Shown: positions 35,415-46,982, numbered from the stretch's first letter. The stretch: 64,000 nucleotides of DNA from Saccharofermentans sp. (GCA_024685385.1 JAIKVV010000079.1:1-64000), one strand, 5' to 3'. Program-made: numbers and translations. Notes: generated from the sequence alone by a model not told the origin.

Positions 35415-35445
35415 TCGCTAGGCATAGCGCTTGATTGCAAAATTT

Positions 35446-35478
35446 CAGGGACCGTCTTTTGTGGCGGTCCCTGTTTCA
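35446..35478 (+). terminator. Hairpin after the SLH protein gene
   Basis: CAGGGACCG (35446-35454) pairs with CGGTCCCTG (35465-35473) and is followed by a short T run; a weak terminator before the stronger one at 35489. Confidence 0.7.
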
Positions 35479-35488
35479 TGTTACAGGA

Positions 35489-35526
35489 CAAAAAAATACA
35501 CCTGACAAGCAGGTGTATTTTTGTTT
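35489..35526. terminator. Bidirectional terminator between the SLH gene and leuS
   Basis: A 13-bp perfect stem pairs 35492-35504 with 35510-35522 (core TACACCTG/CAGGTGTA), flanked by A-rich sequence on one side and T-rich sequence on the other. It can thus stop both the plus-strand surface-protein transcript and the minus-strand leuS transcript. Confidence 0.9.
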
Positions 35527-35544
35527 TGATCATTAGGATAGCTC

Positions 35545-38031
35545 TTACTTAGCTACTATGTTTGCAAGCCTTCCTTTGACATAGATGAACTTGACGATGC
35601 TGCGTCCTGCAAGGGCTTCATCCAGGCGGCTGTCTGCCTTGACGATATCTTCGACCTGTGCCTGATCTGCATCGGAAGGGATATCGATCTTGAACTGGAT
35701 CCTGCCGTTGATCTGGACTGCGATCTCGACCGTATCAAGAACGAGAGCAGATTCATCGTAAACGGGCCATTCTTCGTTGAAGATGGAGTAACCGTTGCCC
35801 AAAGCTTCCCAGATCTCTTCCGTGAAGTGAGGCGCGAAAGGTGAGAGGATAAGGACTAACTTTTCGAATGCCTGTCTTAAGACTGCGGGATCGGCATCTT
35901 CCGACTGCTGATACTTGCCGATGGCATTAAGGAGCTCCATCATGCGGGCGATGGCCGTGTTGAACTGGAAGCGGTCAATGTCGGTTGTTGCTGCTTTGAT
36001 CGCATAGTTAACGGCGTAGTTAAGATCTTTGGCTGAAGCGATGGAAGCTGCCTCAGCGGAAGGAGTAATCGCAGAAGGTGCGACTTTTATAACATCTTCA
36101 GTCAACCTTTCGATCCTTCTTATGAACTTGACTATAGCCTGAAGACCTTCGTCGTTCCAGGGACCGCCGTCGATATAAGAGAAGCCGAATCCTAAGTAGG
36201 TCCTGAATACGTCAGAACCGTACTTGATGATGTAATCGTCAGGCATAACCGTATTGCCCTTGGACTTGCTCATCTTCTGTCCGTCGGAACCTAAGATTAC
36301 ACCCTGGTGTACAAGGCTCTTGAAAGGCTCGTCGAAGTCGAGAAGGCCCATGTCACGCATGGCCTTGGTGAAGAATCTTGCGTAGAGGAGGTGCATGGAA
36401 GCATGCTCGGCACCGCCTACGTACTTATCGACAGGGCACATCTTGTTGATCTTGTCCTTGTCGAAGATCTTATCTGCATTCTTGTTGTCTGCATAACGGA
36501 ACTGATACCAGGAAGAGTCAACGAAAGTATCCATTGTATCAGGATCACGCTTTGCATTGCCGCCGCACTTGGGGCACTTGCAGTTGATGAAGGAATCACA
36601 TTTAGCAAGAGGAGACTCTCCGTCGGGCTTGAACTCGACATCGTAAGGGAGGAGGACAGGAAGGTCTTCTTCCGGAACAGGTACGACGCCGCACTCGGGG
36701 CAGTGGATCATGGGGATAGGTGTGCCCCAGTAACGCTGACGGGAGATGAGCCAGTCACGGAGTCTGTAATTGACTTTCTTCTCGCCCATGCCCATGGTGG
36801 CAAGCTTTGCAACGATCGCATCGATCGCATCGTGCATCTCGAGCCCGTCGAATTCGCCTGAATTAACAAGGACACCGCTCTTCTCGCAGTAAGGGAGTTC
36901 ATCTTCAACTCCGGGAGCGGACTGGACTACACGGATGATCTCAAGACCGTATTTCTTTGCAAATTCAAAGTCACGCTCATCGTGTGAAGGAACAGCCATA
37001 ACAACGCCGGTGCCGTAGCCTGCGATGACATAATCGGCAGCCCAGATCGGGACCTTGCGGCCGTTTAAAGGATGGATGGCGTAAGATCCGGTGAATACAC
37101 CGGTCTTCTCACGTGTAGTGGACATTCTGTCTATATCCGTAACCTTGGAGGTTGCGCGCTTATATTCTTCAACTGCTTCGCGGCATTCGTCTGTCGTAAG
37201 CTTGTCGCAAAGTTCCGATTCGGGAGCAACAACAACGTATGTGCAGCCCATGAAGGTATCTGCACGGGTCGTGAATACTTCGAGCTTGACGGGATCGCCG
37301 TTATCGTCTGTAAGTTTCTCGCCGTTCTTCTCAACGAAAAGGGCTACCTGGGAACCTTCAGAACGGCCGATCCAATTGGTCTGGATCTTCTTTGTCTTCT
37401 CAGGCCAGTCGAGGTCGGGAATGCAGTCAAGGAGTTCCTGGGCATAATCGGTGATTTTGAAGAACCACTGAGTCATGTGCTTGTGGATGACTTCAGAGCC
37501 GCATCTCTCACATGCGCCGTCTACGACCTGCTCGTTTGCAAGGACTGTGTTGCAGGAAGGACACCAGTTAACGGGTGCGTTCTTTCTGTAAGCCAGGCCC
37601 TTTTCGAAAAGCTTGATGAAGAACCACTGGTTCCACTTGTAGTATTCTGGAGTGCAGGTGGCAAGCTCATAGTTCCAGTCGAAGGTTGCACCCATCTCGC
37701 GGAGCTGCTTTTCCATTGTCTCGATATTCTTCATCGTGGAATCCTTGGGATGGATTCCCGTCTTGATTGCGTAGTTCTCGGCAGGGAGGCCGAAAGCATC
37801 GAATCCCATGGGGTGGAATACATTAAATCCCTGCATTCTCTTCATCCTTGACCAGGAATCGGTAAGGGAGTAGTTATACCAGTGGCCCAGGTGAAGATTG
37901 GCGCCTGAAGGATAGGAGAACATCTCGAGGCAGTAAAGCTTCTTGCCTTCCTTGTTCTCGTCAAAGTTGTAAAGGCCCGTATCGGCCCACTTCTTTTGCC
38001 ATTTGCGATCGATGTCGATTGAATACCTCAT
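35545..38031 (-). CDS. leuS: Leucyl-tRNA synthetase
   Basis: Class Ia synthetase charging tRNA-Leu, 828 residues. Motifs: the HIGH-type signature [18 protein letters not shown] (about residue 38-55), a zinc-binding CPSC/CERCG pair near 155-175, the CP1 editing domain (about 225-420, [18 protein letters not shown] and [21 protein letters not shown]), the KMSKS signature [12 protein letters not shown] (about 587), an anticodon-binding domain, and a C-terminal domain ending [21 protein letters not shown] lies before the start. No T-box sequence is seen in the 138 bases upstream, unlike aspS. Confidence 0.97.
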   Translation of the reverse strand: MRYSIDIDRKWQKKWADTGLYNFDENKEGKKLYCLEMFSYPSGANLHLGHWYNYSLTDSWSRMKRMQGFNVFHPMGFDAFGLPAENYAIKTGIHPKDSTMKNIETMEKQLREMGATFDWNYELATCTPEYYKWNQWFFIKLFEKGLAYRKNAPVNWCPSCNTVLANEQVVDGACERCGSEVIHKHMTQWFFKITDYAQELLDCIPDLDWPEKTKKIQTNWIGRSEGSQVALFVEKNGEKLTDDNGDPVKLEVFTTRADTFMGCTYVVVAPESELCDKLTTDECREAVEEYKRATSKVTDIDRMSTTREKTGVFTGSYAIHPLNGRKVPIWAADYVIAGYGTGVVMAVPSHDERDFEFAKKYGLEIIRVVQSAPGVEDELPYCEKSGVLVNSGEFDGLEMHDAIDAIVAKLATMGMGEKKVNYRLRDWLISRQRYWGTPIPMIHCPECGVVPVPEEDLPVLLPYDVEFKPDGESPLAKCDSFINCKCPKCGGNAKRDPDTMDTFVDSSWYQFRYADNKNADKIFDKDKINKMCPVDKYVGGAEHASMHLLYARFFTKAMRDMGLLDFDEPFKSLVHQGVILGSDGQKMSKSKGNTVMPDDYIIKYGSDVFRTYLGFGFSYIDGGPWNDEGLQAIVKFIRRIERLTEDVIKVAPSAITPSAEAASIASAKDLNYAVNYAIKAATTDIDRFQFNTAIARMMELLNAIGKYQQSEDADPAVLRQAFEKLVLILSPFAPHFTEEIWEALGNGYSIFNEEWPVYDESALVLDTVEIAVQINGRIQFKIDIPSDADQAQVEDIVKADSRLDEALAGRSIVKFIYVKGRLANIVAK

Positions 38032-38071
38032 TATTTTTATCTCCCGGTATGTTCTTATTTTTTAACAACTA

Positions 38072-38080
38072 ATTGTAACA
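38072..38080 (-). promoter_or_regulatory. Possible extended -10 promoter of leuS
   Basis: On the minus strand, TGT-TACAAT (38080-38072) is an extended -10, 41 bases before the leuS ATG; the -35 is not recognisable. Confidence 0.4.
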
Positions 38081-38099
38081 CTTGTTCGGCTTCTTGTGA

Positions 38100-38128
38100 T
38101 TGATTTTTAACGATTGTAATGTAATAAT
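38100..38128 (+). promoter_or_regulatory. Promoter and leader hairpin region of mreB
   Basis: -35 TTGATT (38100-38105) and -10 AATAAT (38123-38128), spacer 17. Downstream, within the leader, CGCATC (38152-38157) pairs with GATGCG (38164-38169). Confidence 0.55.
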
Positions 38129-38193
38129 TTATCTGTTTGCGATAAAGAATTCGCATCTTTTGTGATGCGTTGTCAATATACGAGGTGTTTAAC

Positions 38194-39204
38194 ATGGCAT
38201 TAGGAATGGAAATCGGCATTGATCTGGGTACAAGCTCAGTCCTCATCTATCAGAGAGGACAGGGTGTTAAGCTCGTTCAGCCTTCAGTTGTAGCAGTTAA
38301 CAGCAAGACCGGTAAGGTTCTGGCTGTAGGTGAGCAGGCAAGTCTCATGTTGGGAAGGACTCCTAACGTTGTTGAGGCCATCAGACCCTTAAGAGAAGGC
38401 GTAATCTCTGACTTCAGAGCAACCGAGGTCATGCTCAAGGCTTTTATCGGTGAAGTCTGCAAAGGCTTCAGGGCAACATATTTCAAGCCTACCATCGTTG
38501 TCTGCGTTCCTTCCGTCATCACACCTGTTGAACAGCAGGCAGTCGAGAATGCATGCCGTCATGCAGGAGCCAAGGATGTTTTCCTAATCAGAGAGCCTAT
38601 CGCTGCCGCCATCGGCGCAGGTATAGATATCACCAAGGCTTGCGGTTCCATGATCGTTGACATCGGCGGCGGCACTACTGATATTGCCGTTATATCCCTT
38701 TGTGAGCCTGTTGTGGATGCATCCTTGAAGGTTGCAGGCGACAAGTTCGACGAGGCCATTATCAAGCACGTACGTAAGCGTCACAACATCCTCATCGGTG
38801 AGAAGACTGCCGAGAAACTCAAGATCGAGATCGGCTGTGCTTATCCCCGTGACGAGGAGCTTACTTTGGATGTTCAGGGACGTAACATCATAACGGGTCT
38901 TCCTTCGACAGTTACGGTATCTTCAACAGAGATGCTCGAAGCTCTGGAAGAGCCTATCGGACAGATCTTTGAGGCGGTACATAATGTTCTCGAGAGGACA
39001 CCTCCGGAACTCATGGCTGACATCTCCCAGAGAGGCATCGTAATGACCGGTGGCGGAGCTATGCTCTATGGTTTGGATCACATGCTTTCGAACCGTATCG
39101 GTATTGATGTTTCCCTGGCTCAGGATCCCATCAGATGCGTTGTTATCGGAACAGGTAAATCTCTTGATCTCATGGATAAGTTCGCTGCTTTGAGCGACGA
39201 ATAA
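38194..39204 (+). CDS. mreB: Rod shape-determining protein, MreB/Mbl family
   Basis: Bacterial actin that forms filaments under the membrane and directs lateral wall synthesis; 336 residues. The N terminus MALGMEIGIDLGTSSVLIY is the phosphate-1 motif preceded by a short hydrophobic membrane-binding tip. Further motifs are VVCVPSVITPVEQQAVENA, GSMIVDIGGGTTDIAVISL (phosphate 2) and GIVMTGGGAMLYGLDHML (adenosine motif). ATG 38194 follows CGAGGTG by 6 bases; the in-frame GTG at 38170 lacks a site. It stands alone without mreC or mreD, so it is perhaps an additional paralogue (Mbl or MreBH type) of a full mre locus elsewhere. Confidence 0.93.
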   Translation: MALGMEIGIDLGTSSVLIYQRGQGVKLVQPSVVAVNSKTGKVLAVGEQASLMLGRTPNVVEAIRPLREGVISDFRATEVMLKAFIGEVCKGFRATYFKPTIVVCVPSVITPVEQQAVENACRHAGAKDVFLIREPIAAAIGAGIDITKACGSMIVDIGGGTTDIAVISLCEPVVDASLKVAGDKFDEAIIKHVRKRHNILIGEKTAEKLKIEIGCAYPRDEELTLDVQGRNIITGLPSTVTVSSTEMLEALEEPIGQIFEAVHNVLERTPPELMADISQRGIVMTGGGAMLYGLDHMLSNRIGIDVSLAQDPIRCVVIGTGKSLDLMDKFAALSDE

Positions 39205-39228
39205 ATCGTTTTTTGATAAGTTTTCTGC

Positions 39229-39262
39229 AGGCTGTTCCTTAGAGGGAACAGCCTTTTGTTTT
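39229..39262 (+). terminator. Intrinsic terminator after mreB
   Basis: AGGCTGTTCC (39229-39238) pairs with GGAACAGCCT (39245-39254) and is followed by TTTTGTTTT. Confidence 0.92.
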
Positions 39263-39265
39263 CTG

Positions 39266-39294
39266 TTGAATTTTGCTTTTAGTTTTTATATTAT
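39266..39294 (+). promoter_or_regulatory. Promoter of the hybrid histidine kinase gene
   Basis: -35 TTGAAT (39266-39271), -10 TATTAT (39289-39294), spacer 17. Confidence 0.65.
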
Positions 39295-39331
39295 TTTATA
39301 GGAACTTTAAAGGTCAGCAGGGGGAATGTTG

Positions 39332-42103
39332 ATGAAGACGATACAGACGAAGCTTATATTCGTTACTTTTATCATCATTTTTGTCGTTATCGGCGCTTTT
39401 CTTATCACGTCCACTACAAGAACAAACGCCATCCTGAATGATGACTCACAGGAGATCCTGGTCTCGGCTGCCGATTATCACGCTAATATCATCGATGACA
39501 ATTTTCGTTCCACAGAGCAGTCGGTCGGAACCATTTATAATTATGCCTTGAAAAGGGCAGAGACCTATACTGCATTCCTTCAGAAAGCGGACGAGAGAGA
39601 TAAATATACCTATGACGTTTCCGAGCTCGGCAAGAGTATTGCAGAGAATACCAGAGGAGCCATGGCCGTATATCTGCGCTACAATCCTGATGACTACGGT
39701 CCTACAAGCGGATTCTGGTATACGATAAATCTTGCGGATAACTCCTGGCAGCCTTCGGTTCCCACGGACATGAGCCTGTATGACAAGGACGATCTTGAAC
39801 ATGTCGGCTGGTATTATATTCCGATCGCTACAGGAGAACCCATGTGGATGGATCCTTATTACAACGCGAATCTGGGGGTTGACATGATCTCCTACATCAT
39901 CCCGTATTTTTATGATGAATATACTGTCGGAATTATCGGCATGGACATAAGCATGGACCTGCTCAAAGAGTCTGTTTCCAAGGTTTCGGTCTACGAAACG
40001 GGACATGCTTTCCTTATCGATAACAAAGCTAACGTAATCTACCATGAGGATATTCCCGACGGCAGGGATTATAAGGATCTGTCCGTTGAAGACCAGGAAT
40101 ATTTTAAGAGCATTCTTGATCTTAATCTCAATGAACTGACGGTATTCAAGTCACATAAAGGACAAGAGCAGAAGCTTATCCTTAAAGAACTTAAAAACGG
40201 CATGATACTCGGAATCTATGCGCCCAGCAGCGAGATCAATGCACCGAGAAGGAATCTCCTGATGCAGCTGCTCCTTATATCCGTCGTTATTATCGTCTTT
40301 GCTCTCATGATCGCCATGTTCTGGGTGCGTTCTCTCACTAAGCCTCTGAAGAAGATGACGAGCGTAGCAGAACATTATGCCGACGGTGATTTCAGCGAGC
40401 AGATGAGCGTTAAGAGTAAGGACGAGATCGGTATTTTGTCCCGAAGTCTTCAGACGATGTCTTCTTCGCTTCAGGAGCAGATCCGCCTGGCTGATTCCGC
40501 AAATAAGGCTAAGAGTGACTTCCTTGCCAACATGTCTCACGAGATCCGAACCCCTATCAATACGATCCTGGGCATGAATGAGATGATCCTTCATGAAGCG
40601 GAAGAGCCTGAGATACTGGATTATTCATCGAACATTCAGAATGCAGGCAAGACCTTGCTTTCACTTGTAAATACGATACTTGACTTTTCGAAGATCGAAG
40701 ACGGAAAGATGGAGATCATCCCCGTTAATTACGGTACGTCATCGCTCATAAATAATCTTGCGATATCCATCATGGAGCGCGCCAAGGCAAAGGAGCTCGA
40801 ATTCGTTGTTGATGTCGATGAGAATCTTCCTTCCGTCATGAACGGCGATGACATAAGAGTTGCCCAGGTAATAATGAACCTGCTTACCAATGCGGTTAAA
40901 TATACCGAGAAGGGCACGATCACTTTTACTTTCCGTGAACATTCAAGGGATGCTGACGGCATCGATCTTTTCGTGTCGGTAAAAGATACCGGAATAGGCA
41001 TCCGCGAGGAGGATCTGGAAAAGCTCTTCGAGTCCTTCGAACGTTTGGAAGAAAAGCGCAACAGGAACATTGAAGGAACGGGTCTCGGAATGGCGATCGT
41101 AAACCGCCTCCTTGCCATGATGGGAAGCCGTCTTGACGTTAAGAGCGAATACGGCAGGGGATCTGAATTCTCTTTCATTTTGCATCAGAAGATCGTTGAC
41201 GACCGCCCCATCGGTAATTATTCCGAAAGACTCCATAAGAGTTCTCACGGTGCAGGGAACCGCAGAAGGCTTACCATCAGCGGTGCTGATATCCTTGTTG
41301 TCGATGATAACGAGATGAACCTTAAGGTTGCAAAGAGCCTTATGAAGCTTAACGGGATCGTTCCGGATCTTGCCATATCGGGAAGCGATGCGATGGATAT
41401 GATACGCGGAAAGCACTATCATATTGTCTTCCTGGATCACATGATGCCTAAGATGGACGGCATCGAGACCTTGCAGAAAATGAGAGAACAAAAGCTCCTG
41501 CCTGAAGATACGACGGTTATCGCACTCACTGCAAATGCTATAGTCGGAGCCAAGGAGATTTATCTCGAAAAAGGATTCGATGATTATCTATCCAAACCGA
41601 TCGACATATCTAAACTGGAAGAGATAATTGTAAAATACTTACCGGCAGGTCTTTGCAAGATTGAGAAAACTGCGGCCGGAACGGAAGATCAGACTGCCCC
41701 GGAAGATGATGATCTTCCCCTCGAGTTTGCTCCTTCGGATGAAACCGATAAGATGAAACTTCTTTCTGACAGCGGATTGAACACTGAAGCAGGCGTTGGT
41801 TACTGTGCAGGTGATGAGGATTTCTACATTGAGATGCTTCAGACCTTTGCAGGCGAGTGGGAGGAAAAATCCCAAGCCATAAAGTCCGCATATGATAATA
41901 AGGATCTTGAAGATTATCAGATCCGCGTGCATGCGCTTAAGAGCGTAGCAAGGACTATAGGAGCAGATGATCTTTCCGACCTTGCTTTGGAACAGGAGAA
42001 TGCTTCCAAGGCAAAGGATGCTGCAGCAGTCGATAATGGTGTCAAGCCTTTGCTTGATGCATATTCTGATGTCGTAATGAAGATCCGGAATATAATCGGT
42101 TAA
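39332..42103 (+). CDS. Hybrid sensor histidine kinase with receiver and Hpt domains
   Basis: 923-residue membrane sensor. Order: membrane helix (about 5-28), extracytoplasmic double-Cache domain (30-300; YLRYNPDDYGPTSGFWYTIN, WMDPYYNANLGVDMISYIIP, IGMDISMDLL), second helix (about 303-328), HAMP (about 330-382), HisKA with the phosphoacceptor His in MSHEIRTPINTILG (about 402), HATPase with NLLTNAVKYTEKG, DTGIGI and GTGLGMAIV, a receiver (ADILVVDDNEMNL, Asp in VFLDHMMPKMDG near 702), and a C-terminal Hpt with its His in RVHALKSVARTIGA (about 866). All phosphorelay stations but no output domain are present, so a separate response regulator must exist. ATG 39332 is preferred, 7 bases after AGGGGG; ATG 39326 is too close. 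It converges on the xylanase gene. Confidence 0.93.
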   Translation: MKTIQTKLIFVTFIIIFVVIGAFLITSTTRTNAILNDDSQEILVSAADYHANIIDDNFRSTEQSVGTIYNYALKRAETYTAFLQKADERDKYTYDVSELGKSIAENTRGAMAVYLRYNPDDYGPTSGFWYTINLADNSWQPSVPTDMSLYDKDDLEHVGWYYIPIATGEPMWMDPYYNANLGVDMISYIIPYFYDEYTVGIIGMDISMDLLKESVSKVSVYETGHAFLIDNKANVIYHEDIPDGRDYKDLSVEDQEYFKSILDLNLNELTVFKSHKGQEQKLILKELKNGMILGIYAPSSEINAPRRNLLMQLLLISVVIIVFALMIAMFWVRSLTKPLKKMTSVAEHYADGDFSEQMSVKSKDEIGILSRSLQTMSSSLQEQIRLADSANKAKSDFLANMSHEIRTPINTILGMNEMILHEAEEPEILDYSSNIQNAGKTLLSLVNTILDFSKIEDGKMEIIPVNYGTSSLINNLAISIMERAKAKELEFVVDVDENLPSVMNGDDIRVAQVIMNLLTNAVKYTEKGTITFTFREHSRDADGIDLFVSVKDTGIGIREEDLEKLFESFERLEEKRNRNIEGTGLGMAIVNRLLAMMGSRLDVKSEYGRGSEFSFILHQKIVDDRPIGNYSERLHKSSHGAGNRRRLTISGADILVVDDNEMNLKVAKSLMKLNGIVPDLAISGSDAMDMIRGKHYHIVFLDHMMPKMDGIETLQKMREQKLLPEDTTVIALTANAIVGAKEIYLEKGFDDYLSKPIDISKLEEIIVKYLPAGLCKIEKTAAGTEDQTAPEDDDLPLEFAPSDETDKMKLLSDSGLNTEAGVGYCAGDEDFYIEMLQTFAGEWEEKSQAIKSAYDNKDLEDYQIRVHALKSVARTIGADDLSDLALEQENASKAKDAAAVDNGVKPLLDAYSDVVMKIRNIIG

Positions 42104-42145
42104 CTTTTCCTGCAATTATCATCTGCATTCAATACAGCATTTTTG

Positions 42146-42190
42146 ATCAAAAAAAGAGGACTGCCCTTTGTGAGCAGTCCTCTTGGACTT
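42146..42190 (-). terminator. Intrinsic terminator of the xylanase gene
   Basis: AAGAGGACTGC (42154-42164) pairs with GCAGTCCTCTT (42174-42184). Read on the minus strand it is followed by seven T, so it serves the xylanase; on the plus strand it lacks a T tail and would stop the kinase transcript only weakly. Confidence 0.88.
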
Positions 42191-42206
42191 TAGCGGCTTT
42201 TGCCGC

Positions 42207-44765
42207 TTATTTGACGAGATTGATCGTACCGAAGACTTCGGGATTCATGTAGCCCGTTCCGGTATCGTCAGCCCAGCTTATTGTGCCGAGTCTGGATCCT
42301 GAGGATCCTGCATCGTTGACCTGCAGTTCAAGACCTACGGAAGTGCCTGCAGCAGGCTTGATGTCTGTCCACTTGAAGGCTGCTTCGACGATATAACCGC
42401 CGTCTGTGATCTTAACGGCTGACTTCATGTTCTTCTCGTTGCATTTGTCACCGTTGAAACTCAGGAAGTTCTCGTAGCTTACGCGGTACTGCTTGTCGTC
42501 AGGCTCGTATCCGCCTGCCTTGCTGTTGTTCTCATCGATGAATACTTCGATGGAATCCTGTTCCCAGGCATTCTCGTTATCCTTGTTGAGAACATCGTCC
42601 TTAACATCGAAGAGGACATAGAGATAGTCCTTATCCCAGAGGAGTTTGGCAGTACCTGTGCACTGGGCGCCAAGGACTATGGACAGAGGCACCTCTTCAG
42701 CATTATTCCACGCATTGTCAACCTTGCCGTCGATCTTTACGCTGCCGCTCTTAACATCCATCGTGGGTCGTTCGATCTTCTTGATGTCAAAGTTGATCTT
42801 GGAGGAATCTACGAATGCCCAGTAAGCAAGCTTAGCCTGATATCTTCCGTCGAAGAGGAGAGGATACTGGGTCGTGGATCCGCTGCCTGCGCCGCCGACG
42901 TTATTGTAGGTCTGCAGCCAGGAATTGGGATCGATGACGCCCCATACTGTGAAGCCGGAGATGTCGATATCCTTATCGGCGTCAAGAGTCTTGAGGGACT
43001 CGTAGATCTGATTGATGTAAACTGCCTGGAGGTTTAATTCCTCGGGGAGATTTTCCTTGCTTCCGTCGAAACCTGCACTGGTCTTAACGTCGAATTCCGT
43101 AAACATTACCTTGTCTACGACCTTGGCATATTCTTTTACGCATGTTTCGATCTGGCTTACGGAAGGAGAGTTGACCGTATAGTGTCCCTGCATTCCGAAA
43201 CCGTCGATCCTTGTGCCGTCAACAGCCTTTACGGCCTTGATGAGCTTGACTATGCCCTCGCACTTTTTGGTATTGCATTCGTTGTAGTCATTGTAGTAGA
43301 GCTCGAGAGAAGCGGGAGCATGCTTGTTGGCATACTTGAATGCATTGACGATGAATTCGTTGCTGCCGTAGACCTTCCACCAGGAAGACTTGCTGCCGTG
43401 TGTTGAATCAGTGAGCTTATCAGCACCGGGTTCCTCGTCAGTCCTGTAGGTATTGGTATTGTCGCTTATGGCTTCGTTTACGACATCCCATCCGTAGAAC
43501 ATGCCCTTATACTTGCTGTTTTCTCCGGTGTAGTAATCCATCATGGTCTTGATGTACCACTCGAGACGCTTATTCATCTCGGCCTTGGAAACATAGTCTT
43601 TGGATGCATCGTAATCAACATGGAAGAACCACTCGGGGGTCTGGGAATGCCATACGAGAACATGTCCTCTGACCTTGATGACCTTGTCGGGATTATTGGT
43701 ATTCCATTCAAGGATCTTATCGAGGATGGCATCTGCGCGTGAATGATCAAGTACGGGAACTGTCATCTTTTCGCCGTTAAACTCAACTTCCTCGAGTTTG
43801 CTTACGGCATTGTTGTTGTAGCCGAACATTGCGTCAGGCTTGAGTTCGTTTCCGATCGTGATCGCATTGAAATGCTTGGTTACGATCTCCATGAGCTTCT
43901 CATCGGAAAGCTCGGACTGAACGATCGACACACCGCAGATGGCATCTTTTCCAAGACCTGCATCGGATGCGACAACGGAGGAAAGATCAGGAATATCCGT
44001 CTGTACTTCAGCGGGGCCCAGATCTTCTTCGGATTTATCAGGTGAAAGGATAACGCCTGCGACATAGTAGTCACCCTTGACGCAGTCGCCGTTACCGTAA
44101 TCCGTGCCCTGCTCGATGATGCGGATGACGGCCTTTTCGAGAGTTCCGCTCCACTTGGGCGTGAAAGTACCGCTGAACCTTGTCCATTCACCGGCTTTTA
44201 ACTGCTGGCTGCAGGCTCCGCTGATCTCGGGAGAATAAGATCCCAGATAACTTGTAGAACCGTTAACGGTAAGATAGGGAGCAAAATCGATCTGACGCTG
44301 ATCGGAAGGTGCTTTCTCATAATCGGAAGACAACTTGGCGAAAAACTCATATTTATAGGTTACGCCGTTTTGTACTTCAGCCGTTATGTCCTGTGCGAAG
44401 CAGTCGTAAGGAGAAGAAGTGGCAGGATCCCTGTCGATGACTGCATAGTTCGGATAGATGGCATATGCCTCTTTTTCATCGTTTCCTGCAGATATCTTGG
44501 AACCGCCGCATTCAATGGACCACATGCTTACATCGCTGTCTTCGAAGAAACCGTTCTTGATGATGGTGCCTTCGGCAGAGACTGTGCTCTGGATAGGCGG
44601 CATCGTCCAAGGCTCATCTTTGGTAGTTTCCGTTGTTTCTTTGGAACTTTCAGAAGTGCTGCCGGATGTGCTTTCGCCGGGATCCTGACTGTTACATGCA
44701 ACGCATGATAACAGCATTACGGATGCAAGCGCCGGAGCGACCAGATACTTAATACCTTTTTTCAT
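42207..44765 (-). CDS. Endo-1,4-beta-xylanase (GH10) lipoprotein with two carbohydrate-binding modules
   Basis: 852-residue secreted enzyme that hydrolyses xylan backbones. The lipoprotein signal (hydrophobic stretch then LLSCVAC, Cys21 or Cys24) is followed by a Ser/Thr-rich linker (about 25-50), an N-terminal CBM4/9-like module (about 65-245; IIKNGFFEDSDVSMW), and the GH10 barrel (about 265-650) with VRGHVLVWHSQTPEWFF, acid/base Glu431 in WDVVNEAISD and nucleophile Glu557 in MFTEFDVKTS. The C-terminal CBM9-type module (about 680-852; DVKSGSVKIDGKVDNAWNNA) completes it. GGAGG precedes the start. The lipid anchor would keep it on the cell surface, feeding released oligosaccharides to uptake systems such as that at 57-62 kb. 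Confidence 0.94.
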   Translation of the reverse strand: MKKGIKYLVAPALASVMLLSCVACNSQDPGESTSGSTSESSKETTETTKDEPWTMPPIQSTVSAEGTIIKNGFFEDSDVSMWSIECGGSKISAGNDEKEAYAIYPNYAVIDRDPATSSPYDCFAQDITAEVQNGVTYKYEFFAKLSSDYEKAPSDQRQIDFAPYLTVNGSTSYLGSYSPEISGACSQQLKAGEWTRFSGTFTPKWSGTLEKAVIRIIEQGTDYGNGDCVKGDYYVAGVILSPDKSEEDLGPAEVQTDIPDLSSVVASDAGLGKDAICGVSIVQSELSDEKLMEIVTKHFNAITIGNELKPDAMFGYNNNAVSKLEEVEFNGEKMTVPVLDHSRADAILDKILEWNTNNPDKVIKVRGHVLVWHSQTPEWFFHVDYDASKDYVSKAEMNKRLEWYIKTMMDYYTGENSKYKGMFYGWDVVNEAISDNTNTYRTDEEPGADKLTDSTHGSKSSWWKVYGSNEFIVNAFKYANKHAPASLELYYNDYNECNTKKCEGIVKLIKAVKAVDGTRIDGFGMQGHYTVNSPSVSQIETCVKEYAKVVDKVMFTEFDVKTSAGFDGSKENLPEELNLQAVYINQIYESLKTLDADKDIDISGFTVWGVIDPNSWLQTYNNVGGAGSGSTTQYPLLFDGRYQAKLAYWAFVDSSKINFDIKKIERPTMDVKSGSVKIDGKVDNAWNNAEEVPLSIVLGAQCTGTAKLLWDKDYLYVLFDVKDDVLNKDNENAWEQDSIEVFIDENNSKAGGYEPDDKQYRVSYENFLSFNGDKCNEKNMKSAVKITDGGYIVEAAFKWTDIKPAAGTSVGLELQVNDAGSSGSRLGTISWADDTGTGYMNPEVFGTINLVK

Positions 44766-45095
44766 ACTAACCTCCGTCTAAGTATTGATATTAAACTAAC
44801 CTCATATAATATAAACCAAAGGGCATGCATGAAAAACCGACAAATTATAGGATTTGTACTGATATTTATGTTGTATTTAACTAATGAAGAATCATTGTTT
44901 CCCGAAGTATTGCCACAAGTTAAGACAGTAAATTACTGATGTTTTGTTTGACAATAAAGATGACTAATGTTAAAGTTTCATTGTTCACGAGAATAAGTGA
45001 TTCCCGAATGATTGAATCTAAGTTGTTTGTTCCGCTATTTATTTGCGGAGATAATTCAGAGAAATTTATAATTATCGTTTGAAAAAGAGGTTTTT
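44766..45095. other. Xylanase-rho divergent intergenic region (330 bases)
   Basis: Holds the xylanase ribosome site next to its start and an A+T-rich stretch (44800-44940) in which no clear minus-strand promoter or palindromic operator can be picked out. The rho promoter (-35 TTGACA 44948-44953, -10 TAAAGT 44971-44976, spacer 17) and a rho leader of about 115 bases follow. The leader contains a small CCGC/GCGG hairpin near 45034-45050. No gene or non-coding RNA is recognised. Confidence 0.5.
44948..44976 (+). promoter_or_regulatory. Promoter of rho
   Basis: Perfect -35 TTGACA and a 4-of-6 -10 TAAAGT with a 17-base spacer. The long untranslated leader leaves room for the autoregulation by attenuation known for rho in other bacteria. 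Confidence 0.6.
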
Positions 45096-46886
<1,791 letters not shown>

Positions 46887-46889
46887 CGG

Positions 46890-46918
46890 TTGACAAGAGG
46901 GATATATTAAAGTAATAT
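46890..46918 (+). promoter_or_regulatory. Promoter of rpmE with overlapping palindrome
   Basis: -35 TTGACA (46890-46895) and -10 TAATAT (46913-46918), spacer 17. The -10 lies in the right half of a perfect inverted repeat, ATATATTA (46902-46909) and TAATATAT (46913-46920). The palindrome could be an operator or a weak terminator for rho. Confidence 0.7.
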
Positions 46919-46936
46919 ATTTCCCGCTAACACGAA

Positions 46937-46982
46937 AATCCGGTATGGCATACGTACGGATAAGATACGCGTCATATCTTTG
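46937..46982 (+). ncRNA. Candidate structured leader of rpmE
   Basis: Two hairpins in the leader: TCCGGTAT (46939-46946) pairs with ATAC (46950-46953) and CGGA (46957-46960) with a 3-base bulge, and AAGATA (46962-46967) pairs with TATCTT (46975-46980). L31 leaders that mediate autoregulation are known in Bacillota; membership is untested. Confidence 0.4.

Noticed and set aside
36307-37851. Plus-strand frames of 184 and 259 residues opposite leuS
   Set aside because: Both are antisense to leuS, lack ribosome sites and read as low-quality translated complement.
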